Source: Drosophila pseudoobscura (lineage: Eukaryota > Arthropoda > Insecta > Diptera > Drosophilidae). Taken from it: a stretch of 64,000 bases of DNA. The notes below the pieces were generated by a model. The model ran no database searches. It worked only from the letters and a program-made list of their open reading frames with translations, and was not told the DNA's origin. The translations under genes were made by a program, and so were the position numbers. Of this stretch, positions 35,901-45,227 are shown piece by piece. Position 1 is the stretch's first letter; each line of letters begins with the position of its first letter. Location of the stretch: NCBI RefSeq assembly GCF_009870125.1, contig NC_046679.1:23188001-23252000 (forward strand), in the 5' to 3' direction.

Positions 35901-38900
35901 ATGGCCGAATTGGAGGGCAGGAAACGCCAGTATCGTGATCTGTATATGGATTTGAATCACTCAAAGGGCGCCGTGGAGCTGGAGCAGATGCAGGTGCAGC
36001 AGCCGGCGAATGGCTACAAGGAGGAGCCATCCAGCGAATATCAATGCTGCCGCGCCCGACCCCTGATGCTGTCCAAGTTTCGGAAACGCAGTCTGTTCCA
36101 AACCACGGGCATTCACACGATTTCCAAGAAGGCCGCTCGCCCCAGCAACATCAAATGCGGCTGCCAGTGGCCACAGATACCGTGTGCCCTGTGCACGGGC
36201 CGACCAGATCCGACAGCGCCGCGCGAATTGGCCGAAATGATGATGCCGGCAAATCGAGTGGCGCTCCTCGATCCGGGCTATCATCCAGTGCTCAGCTTTG
36301 ACACGGGTAAGGGATACACAATCCAGAAATCCATACAAATATTCAATAATCGATCGTCTTCTCCCCCCCCACCCATCCCCTAGATGTCACACAATCTGTG
36401 CATTTTGAGGCCATTTGCCGGCAATCGGACTGGCAGCAACGTATGTCGCGCTGCCAGGCCAAGACCGTTGTCAAAGGTGTCTATAAGGCGGAACGCGAGG
36501 CCATTGCTGCCAGCAATAGTGCTGCTCGTCGTCCCGGCGACCTGATCAAGCGTCGCTACATACGACGCAAAGAGCGCAACAACAATAATAATAATTCAAA
36601 CTCAAATAAAGATGCAGCGGCAGCCGGCACGGCAGCGACGGGTCTAGGGGACAGCGGAAATGGTACAGCAACTTCTACTTCTTCTACGCCTTCTACAACG
36701 CCACTTGTGGCCAACAGTAAATTATTGTAAACATGACAAACATTCGATATTTGTTATTAACATACAACAACAACAATCTTTTGCATCTCTTCTTCTGTTT
36801 CTTTCCATCCAAACCAAAATCGATATCAACATAAAAAACAAAACTGAACCAAAAACAAAAAACAAACAAAAAAAAAAAAACAAAAAAAAACTGAACCGAA
36901 CCGAACCGAAAACCGATACCGATACCGATCCTTCCTCCAATCACCAATCACCAATCAATACAACATCATCAAATTGTTTATTATGCCCTTCGTTTCTCTC
37001 CGCACCCTATGGGGATGCAGCAGCTGCGAGCAGGAAGCAGCAGCAGGCGCATCAGCCACCAACTGGAGTGAACGGCTCCAGATTGCCGTGGCCCGACTCT
37101 CGCCAACGCCAACGACAGCGCCTCCACAGTCCCTCCTCAGCATCTCAGATCTCGAACAGCGACGCTAAGCGGCGACGCATATCCAAAAACAACAGAAACA
37201 GCAGCAACAGCAACAGCAATTCCAACACACTAAATAACAGCCATCTGAATGGGTATAGCGATCAAAGCGGTGGAGGTGGAGGTGCAGGTGGAGATGTGAG
37301 AAGCGGTAGTCGTAGTCGTCATGCCTCGCCCACGCAAAATCAACGTTCGGAGAGGTAGGGAAAATGGGCAGCTTCCAGACCAAAGGATCTACCAACTAAA
37401 ACTTAAAACTTTCAGAACAACAGAGCGTCGTCATCGTCCCGTTTATGATATTGATAATATTGTTATACCCTATAGTATTGCGGCCCAAACGAAAGTGGAG
37501 ATACTGCCCTACAAAGAGATACCCACACCCAAGTATGTCCCCCCAACTTTATCTCTCTTTTGCTGTGCAATCATTCTCATACCATCTGTACTCTTGTTGG
37601 TTTTTGTAGATGGCGCGTTGTCGACAGCGAGACTGATAAGAACACACCAGTACAACCAGCAGCATCATCATCTGATGATTCAGCAGCAACACCAGCACCA
37701 CCAGCAGCAACACCAGCAGCAACACCAACAACACCACAGATCAAAGCCGGTGGCAATGGCATTGTGCCAGCGGCAGCAGCAGCGTTAAATGAGCAAAAGC
37801 CGCAGCCACAACCACAACCACAGCCAGTGCTGCTGCCTGGGCAACCTTTGAAGGTGAATGGCTTGAAGAAGTTACAGCAGAAGACCAAGCACAAAATAAA
37901 CAATAATAACAACAATGGACTGGTGAATGGTAATGCCAAGAAGGAGAAGGATGTTCTCCAGCAGGCAGAGGCTAGTGAGAAGAAGGATATTCCCCCAAAG
38001 GAGCTGGAGAGCGCGAAGGAGGCTGTCGTCCAGGGGCTGGCTGTGCAGACGGAGGCTAATGATAAGAATGATATCCTGTCAGCTGTCGGCTTGGAGAACG
38101 ATGCCCAGTCATCGTCAGCCGCTGATAAAAAAGATATCCAGTCCTCAGATGCTGAGAAAAAAGTTATCTCTTTACCAGCCAGCGACCAAAAGGACATCCA
38201 GTCGAAAGCCAGCGATCAAAAGGACATCCAGTCCACAGCCAGCGATCAAAAGGACATCCAGTCCACAGCCAACGATACGAAGGACATCCTCCCATCAGCA
38301 GCCAGCAGAAAAAAGGCTTCCAGGGCCAAGAAAAAGGGTCTCAAAAGAAAGAAGCATAGGCCCAATGGGAAAATCGAAAAGGCAACAGCAGCTACAACAA
38401 AAGAAGCTGCCGTTGCCGCTGCCGCTGCCCCTTCCGCTTCCGCTTCCGTTGATGCTGCTGCAATAAAAGGCGAAACTAAAAGCAAACCCCATTTGATTGA
38501 AGGTGTCCGCATCGCCACGGTGGAGCCAATGGCCAAGCGGCCCAAACTACAGCTGGCCAAGGCCGGAGAGGGCGACAAACCCAAGACGAATGCCGGCCAA
38601 GCAATAGCGCCTATCGTACAACTGGATCCGGAGGAGGACGAGGAAGATGAGGACACCTCCGACGAGGCGTACATTGTGCGACATCAGCTTGCCCTGATCG
38701 AGGAGCGGCAACGCTTCGAGACTTATCTCAAGTTTCCGTGGAGCACGCGACCCCGAGCCAATCGCCGGATAGACAGTCGCGCCGAATCGAGCGGCGCCAA
38801 TACGCCGGATTCGGCCTCGCCAGCTCCACATCTGGCTGGTGGTGCGGGAGCGGGCGATAACGAGAGCATACCCTCGCCGTTGGCCCATCCACTGGAGGGT

Positions 38901-39697
38901 TTCAACGAGAACGGCGAAATGTTGGGGGCGACGTCACGACCGCAGTCACGCCGCAGAACCACGTCCAGCAAGCTTAAGGATCAGGCGGAACGCCGCAGTG
39001 CCACGCCGGACATAAAAGATGTAAGTAGAAGAGATCAGAAGGAGGTAGGGAGGAACAACTTTTACACGTTATATTTTCCAATCAGACTTTTGTGGAGCCA
39101 TCACCCTTCGAGCCGCTGATCTTTCCTCTGTCCGAGGAGGTCTACCAGAAGATGCTGGCCGAGCGCTATGCCCCGCCCAAGTATGAGGTGCTGAAGCCGG
39201 AGGTGAAGCGCACCAAGAGCAAGTCCACATCCTCCAATGGTGATGGGGGATCAACGGGTGCTGGGAAGAGCAAACGACGCAGGAGCAGCAAGTCGAAGAG
39301 CAAGCTAGTCAATGGTCAGCAAAATGGCCATCCAACGGCGGATGCTGCTGGGAAGGCGGCGTCAGCATCCAGAGCGGGCAAGGCAAAGATCAATGGCGGT
39401 GGCGGCCTTGAGGAGGAGTTGGAGGGGGAAATGGACGATGGCGTGGACTACGACCCAGAGCCGGAGGATATTCTGTGGGAGGAGCTGGAAGAGGACTATC
39501 CCAAGCATCATTTGGCACCGCTCGATGATGACGAAATGCTTAATGGCCCTGACGATCTCTACAACTCTGCGATCGATTCTTATTTGGATGATCCGGAGGC
39601 CCTAGAGGAGGACATGGGCGATGATCCGTTTGGCGACGATGACCCCAATGATCCGGAATGGAAGACCCGCAGCGATGGATCGCGCAAGCGTCTCTAA
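32951..39697 (+). CDS. nsl1: Non-specific lethal 1 (KANSL1 homologue), PEHE-domain scaffold
   Basis: Eight exons join in frame to 1809 residues: 32951-33827, 33909-35172, 35825-36306, 36384-36716, 37021-37354, 37416-37532, 37610-39020 and 39086-39697. NSL1 is the scaffold of the NSL complex, which holds the acetyltransferase MOF at housekeeping promoters. The PEHE domain, which binds the MOF catalytic domain in this family, begins with YDIDNIVIPYSIAAQTKVE and PYKEIPTPKWRVVD in exons 6-7. It resumes at EDTSDEAYIVRHQLALIEER after an insertion of roughly 300 low-complexity residues. A Cys/His-rich region (CCRARPLMLSKF; CGCQWPQIPCALCTGR) lies in exon 3. Long Ala, Gln, Asn and Pro/Gln runs are typical of fly nuclear proteins. 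The first intron (81 bp) and the exon 4 end are open-frame if unspliced. The start is the first ATG; no ATG occurs upstream in frame. Confidence 0.9.
38178..38297 (+). repeat. Coding 30-bp tandem repeat inside nsl1
   Basis: Four adjacent 30-bp units encode ASDQKDIQSK, ASDQKDIQST, ASDQKDIQST and ANDTKDILPS. More diverged relatives (EKKDIPP, DKNDILS, DKKDIQS) occur upstream from about 37975. The array lies in the insertion that splits the PEHE domain. Confidence 0.9.
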
Positions 39698-41129
39698 AAA
39701 ATCCAACCCAAAATCCAAAGCAAATAACTTTTCATTCTCCATATTTAAAAGCAAAAGAAGATATTTTATCAATTTTAAACAGAACCCACACACACAATCC
39801 ACACCCACACACACACCCACAGATGAGATGACATGGAGCTATCGAGTATTTTAATTTGTTTTAAAATATGTTTTTTGTTGGTTTTGCCGAGTTTGTTGTC
39901 GTCCCCGCTGGGCTGATGACCGACAGCAAAGCAAGGCGTACTCTACTCTTAAACAGTCTTCTAAGTTATTTAGTTCTACGACAGACACGACACAACACAC
40001 ACACCCACACACACACACAAAATATGCGCCGAGATGATGGAAGAGAAGAAAAGGAAACAAAACAAAACTCGTAAATAGAGAGAATACACATGTAAATAAA
40101 AAGCAACAAAATTATAGCGATTAAGCGGATTAATTCTAAAGAAAGTAAAAACAAGAAAAAACAAACTGTAAACTATAATGTATAATGTAATCGATAATAA
40201 TAGAGGTACGTTGCGAATGCGACTTTTTTCGGCGATGAAGAATCGAACACACCCACCACTCTGGCACTCTCCAAATGCAACACTGTCTTGTGTATGTGTG
40301 GTGGTGAGTGCGTTCGGTTTTTTGGAGCGCACCAGCAGCCACCCACCACTTGGGCTACAAGCCAAAGTGCGTTCAAGAATAAACGATTTAAGCTAATCTA
40401 CATATAAACAAATACACTTATAAATATATAATATAACAACAAACACACACACACACAAATATCTATATATATGTACATATATATATATATAGAGAGATAG
40501 ATGCCGTTAGAGCAGATTTATAAAGCAGATAATAAGAAATGTAATCGCGCGCACGTGCACAACAACCAATCGACAACCCAACAACCTTCTCCTTAAGCGG
40601 GCATTCAAAAGGCTTGCTTTCACTTTTTATTTGTTAAGACAAAAACGTTATGTAAAAAAGGAATTCTGGCAGAGAAGAATCGAAATGAGCGAGGAGAGGA
40701 GAGGAGAAGTGTGGAGTGTGTGCAGTGGAGTGCAGCACGATCATGTATATGTAATGTATTTAGTCGCTTAGTCGTTTTCATTTCTACCTTAAACGTTAGT
40801 AGATATTAAACATAACAAAAACAAAAAACAACACGAAAACGGATAATATGCGCCGTATAAATGTTTATTCTAATTATTTTTCCTCTCGTTAAATACTTGA
40901 AGAAAGCAAAGAAAAAATTGTGAAAGATTTACTAAGGATAGCAGAAATACAGAACTCTATATTCGTATTTACGAGCCAGAGATTGTGTTCTCATATTTGC
41001 ATGCTTTACTTTATGATGATATATGCTTTTTGGGAGGGGGGATAACAGATGTGGCAATTATTGTCACCATGTGTTTCTTTCTACCAATCCATCAGTTGAG
41101 TTCAGTTGATGATTGAACAACGCCACGAG
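39698..41129. other. nsl1 3' UTR and spacer before the fibrinogen-domain gene
   Basis: AT-rich, with CA and TA microsatellites (39780-39820, 40000-40020, 40440-40490) and several candidate AATAAA signals, for example near 40378. No coding exon was seen. The end of the nsl1 transcript cannot be fixed from sequence. Confidence 0.5.
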
Positions 41130-42418
41130 ATGATGGTAAGAGAAGAGCTAATCGCCGAAAAAAGAGAAGCGTCTAATCTAACGTCCAAACTCCCTAAACC
41201 AGATATCATTGCTATTCCTGCTGGCACTCAGCTCTACTTTCCATAGTGGATCCCTAATGCTGACGACTGCCAGATCGGAGCCCAGCATCAGACAGTTGCT
41301 GAACAAACAGCAGCTGAAGCTGACGAATCTAGAGTTTACTCTCCGGCATGTCCTGAGCAAGGTTTTGTTTCTCAGCGATGCCGATGTGCATGCCCCAAGG
41401 AGAGGGGATTCCGATCCCCTTGTGGAGCTATCAAAGCGTGTGACTCAACTGCTTCAGCGACTGGCAGAGAGTGAAGAGAGGGCCGCAGATATTCTCAGCA
41501 GAATAGAAGCAAAAATCAGTGCACCGGGAAGTCTGGGACCTGCTTCAAATGAGACTTTAGGGCTCAACAAAACAGCGGTACAGTTGGCAGAGGTAGAGGT
41601 AGAAGAGGTGGAACCCAAACAAAAGGAACTACCTAAATTGGGTGAGCGAGAATTTGATAATAAAGGGAATCCTTCGCACTCACCTGACAATCAATCCAAT
41701 GCAAACTTCAGATCCAATGCAACCCGCCAAGGCCGACTGCTACGAGCTCGAGGACTTGACACGACGCGATGGCATCTACCGATTTCTAGTGCCAGAACTG
41801 AACGAAGTAGGCCGGGATTTCAATGAGCGCTATTGCGCTTTCACTTTGGATGGCCCCGCCTGGACGGTGATACAGAGTCGCGGACCCTACCAAACGCAGG
41901 AGAACTTTAATCGCACCTGGGACGAGTATCGCACAGGGTTCGGCAGTTTGGAGAGGGACTTCTGGTTTGGCAACGAATTCATACACAAGATTGTCTATCG
42001 CGACGATCACATGCTGCGCATCGAGCTGGAAGATCAGGAGGGAGCGCGAGATTGGGGCGAGTACGCGGTGTTCCGGCTGGACAGTGAGAGCTACAACTAC
42101 CAGTTGGTTATCGATGGCTACCAGGGTTCCATGCCCGATGCCCTGGAGTACCACAACAAGATGGATTTCAGCACTTGCGACCGCAGGAATGACCAAAGCC
42201 CGCGCGAGAGTATCCCCTGTGCGGTGCGCTTTGGCAGCGGCTGGTGGTTCGATCGTTGCCAGGAGTGCAACCTCAATGGGATCTACCCAGGATCGGGCCG
42301 TTCGGGTATCATCTGGGCAGACTGGCGGAGCGGTAATTATACCTTGAAGACGGCCCGCATGATGATACGACCCGTACGATTTGTTCCGGCCACCGCGGAC
42401 GACATTTACGACGAGTAA
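41130..42418 (+). CDS. Secreted fibrinogen-related protein with coiled-coil stalk
   Basis: Three exons encode 383 residues: 41130-41135, 41203-41641 and 41712-42418. The first coding exon contributes only ATGATG before a GTAAGA donor. Joined to exon 2 it gives MMISLLFLLALSSTFHSGS, a clear signal peptide that no other ATG supplies. A helical stalk (residues about 30-120) with LVELSKRVTQLLQRLAESEE is likely a coiled coil. The fibrinogen C-terminal domain fills about 165-383: YCAFTLDGPAWTVIQSRG, FWFGNEFIHKI, FSTCDRRND, WWFDRCQECNLNGIY and WADWRSGNYTLKTARMMIRP. The usual GGGWTVIQRR core is altered to GPAWTVIQSRG. These proteins are secreted and bind carbohydrates or act in immunity and development; the ligand is unknown. 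The D. melanogaster counterpart is probably CG9593, from memory. Confidence 0.88.
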
Positions 42419-42477
42419 TCCTGGAGCACTTTTAAAATTTAAATAGAGTTTATCATAATTTTGATCGCCTTTTTGAT

Positions 42478-42518
42478 CGATAAGTTGTTCCTCCTTATAC
42501 CGTTACCGATAGGTATCG
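42478..42518. promoter_or_regulatory. CGATA cluster (possible BEAF-32 insulator site)
   Basis: CGATA occurs at 42478-42482 and 42507-42511, and inverted (TATCG) at 42514-42518, all within 41 bp. Clustered CGATA is the known BEAF-32 binding pattern. The cluster lies 60 bp after the fibrinogen gene stop codon, between it and the repeat-rich Pak3 upstream region. Confidence 0.35.
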
Positions 42519-43509
42519 AATCTAGTGGTCTAAAGTCCATCGAACAGATGATCTAAAGTCTTTCCTATTTGACATTTATTTTGAGTTACAAGTTCTGGCG
42601 GAAAAACAGTCCGAAAATATACATATATTTCAAAATATTTGACAGGCGGTTTTTTTTTTGTACCTTCATTGCATTTTTAGGGCAATGAAATAAATTTGTA
42701 TATTTTATGGTTGTACTGCACTACACTTCTGTTCTAATCTAGTGTGGAGGACAGAGATAGCACAAAACTAGTATTGGTACCTGTCTGCACATTGATATTG
42801 GCCACAATCCTTTGCGGTTAAACTAACTTATGGCCATCTTAAATAATAACATGAATAAAAAACACCGAAATTATGCATTGAAATCATCCAACGATTCAAA
42901 TTCAACAAAACTCCCATCTCTTAATCGCTTTTATCTATTTTATAATGCTAATTATTATATTCGCGAATATAAATGGCACGAAAACAAATTTTCTTACTAA
43001 CTTTATCGACGTTAATATTTAAAAGAAGAACATTCTGCATACCCTAAGAGAAAAGGATATTGTTGAATTAGGGAAAGTTTGTCATCTCAACGAAATTTTG
43101 TATATAATAAAATAAGGTATACCAATTGTAACAATATCGTTAACATTTACATTTTAGGCTTTGACCTTTTTTGCTTAAAAGGAATAATGGAAGCATTTAA
43201 AATTAGCCAATCTTGTAAAAAATTGAATCATCAATAAGATAATGTGTAAGATTAACGTACAATATGTCAAACCCTATTTTTCCTCCCATTACGTTAACAT
43301 TTTTAATAAATTGGGCAAAATCTAAATATTTCAAGAGCTGGAAACAGGACGACCGCTTTCGGTATTTTTAATACTTTTCGGTATTTTTTAGTTCAAAATT
43401 GAGCCGGCGGTATATCGGTATATAATGTTATATTTTATCAATTTCATCAATCTATTCAAATTCTTTCAACATTATATAGAAATACAATAAAAGCAATTAT
43501 TTAAATTAA
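42519..43509. other. AT-rich intergenic DNA with repeat fragments
   Basis: No gene was seen. The segment 43037-43100 (CATACCCTAAGAGAAAAGGATAT... GTTTGTCATCTCAACG) is a diverged direct copy of 43668-43730 in the adjacent repeat. The segment 43311-43350 (AAATTGGGCAAAATCTAAATA, AAGAGCTGGAAA) is a direct copy of 44291-44330. The stretch therefore looks like decayed, nested copies of the same element. Confidence 0.6.
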
Positions 43510-44255
43510 ATCAATCAAGTAGAAAATTTATTCATCAATCGTATAAAATTATGTGGGCATTGCTAAATGTTCTATATAGCTGGGAATATTCGACGGAAGA
43601 TCAAAAACGAGTATTTATTGGTGAATAACCAGTTGACAACAATGATTACCGGCAACACTAATTTTCATACCCTGGAGAAGAGAATATGATAGAATTGAGG
43701 AAATATTTGTCATCTCAGGCTCCGTAGGAATCAGGATCGAGATAAATATATACAAGATACTTATTGTTTGTAGTGGGGCGGATCGCTGCTCAATTCTCCA
43801 ACGACGAAGTTGGCGATCCAGTGAAACCAGCTAGTCGCCGTCGCAAGAAATGAAAAGCCGTTGTGTGTCGTGGTATGTATACATATGTAGGTGTGTCTTT
43901 ATAAATTTCGTTGTATCTTCATATAAAATTAACATAATAGGGTATACAAAAGCCATGCGTGCATCATGTCATCAAATACCAGCATCATTACGACTGTTTT
44001 TTTTGTTGAACTATTTTGTTTAAGCCTTGTTTTAGTCTTGCAATAAAAGCAAGAGCTAAAAAAACTAGTCAATTAGAAAATTGATTCATTAATCAGATAA
44101 AATTATGTGGGCATAGCAAAATGTTACATTTAGCTAATAATAATCCGCGGATTATAAAAAACTAGTAATATGTAAAATGGAACTTGAATTCGTCAGTATA
44201 TTTACGGTATATTTTTAAAATGAGATGTATGTTTCGGTATATTTCTGAGGGTCTT
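43510..44255 (-). mobile_element. Dispersed repeat, copy B (inverted partner of 25741-26420)
   Basis: The reverse complement runs collinear with 25741-26420 over its whole length, including the internal duplication and the terminal promoter-like block. Copy B differs by an insertion or replacement at about 43770-43900, absent from copy A. There, a short open frame ends in FSNDEVGDPVKPASRRRKK and a TGA. Copy B lies just upstream of the Pak3 leader, as copy A lies just upstream of the minus-strand exon at 25541-25596. Confidence 0.75.
44194..44253 (+). promoter_or_regulatory. Promoter-like block with motif-6 elements upstream of Pak3
   Basis: CAGTATATTT (44194-44203), CGGTATATTT (44205-44214), CGGTATATTT (44235-44244) and CTGAGGGTC (44245-44253) follow one another in the same order and spacing as in the block at 25727-25787. 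The motif 1 part is degraded here (GGGTCTTACG instead of GGTCACAC). The block points towards Pak3 and could be its distal promoter; use is unproven. Confidence 0.55.
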
Positions 44256-45227
44256 ACGATATATTTGATCGATAAATAAAACTTGCATTAAATTGGTCAA
44301 AATGTAAAAATTTGAAGAGCTGGAAAGGAAAGAACTGCGGCGCGTCGTCGAACGGAAAACTTAATATTATTAACATAATATGTGCGTTGGCGTGTGTGAG
44401 TTTGTGTGTAAGGAAAAAAGCAGTGGCAAGAAACACAAATAGCAAAAGGACACGGCAGCTCCAGGCCGATTGCAGCGTATTTTCAGTATTTTTCAATTAA
44501 AAGAAGTTTTTAATTATAAAGCAGAGCTTTACTCTCAAAATAATAAAATTAAGTGCCTGCCGCCTTGTATTTGTTCTGCTTAACCATGGCCTACACGAAT
44601 GGTTGAATATAGCAAAAGGATTCCTCGGCACTGCCAATTTACAAGAACAACAACTGAAAGAACGACGGCCACTCCTTTTGTGTCCGACTCCCCTTGATGT
44701 GGATGTGTGCGTGTTCGGTTCGTGTCCGCGTCCGTGTTTGTGTATTGTAATTGAAAATTGTGATTACTGTATGAATTAAGGCTGCAATATCGTAATAATT
44801 AAGAAAGTGGCCGGGCAATAAAAAGTGAAAATTTCCTGCGTTTTTTGTGTGTGTCTGCAGAAACAAAAACAAAAACAGCAACTGCAACTACAACTACAGT
44901 TAGAGATAAGAAGCTCTCACTCACACATACACACCTACGCTACATTCACACGCGAGCAGAACAGAACGAGTGTAGTGTGCGTGCGTGTGCCTGTTTTTAT
45001 GACTCACGGCTGGGCCAGAGTGTGGGGGAGCGAGTGAGAGAGCGATAGTAGCTGAGCTGCTTGACTACCTACGGCAACAAAACAGTTAAATTTCCCAAGC
45101 TGAGAGCGTAACTAATCGCGTTTGGAAGAAAATTCCAAAGTCTCCGCCGGAGACAAAGGAAGAACGAGAAACGAAAGAGAGTGAAAAACCGACAGCACAG
45201 AAACCCAAACAGAAAAACATCACGAAC
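44256..45227 (+). promoter_or_regulatory. Pak3 5' leader region
   Basis: No coding exon was seen. This 970-bp stretch is rich in CA/TG and CAA repeats and contains several short upstream ATGs. It probably holds the Pak3 transcription start and 5' UTR; exact boundaries are not visible. Confidence 0.45.

Noticed and set aside
38178-38297. Regular 30-bp direct repeats considered as a CRISPR-like array
   Set aside because: There are no spacers. The units are contiguous, keep the nsl1 reading frame, and the genome is eukaryotic.
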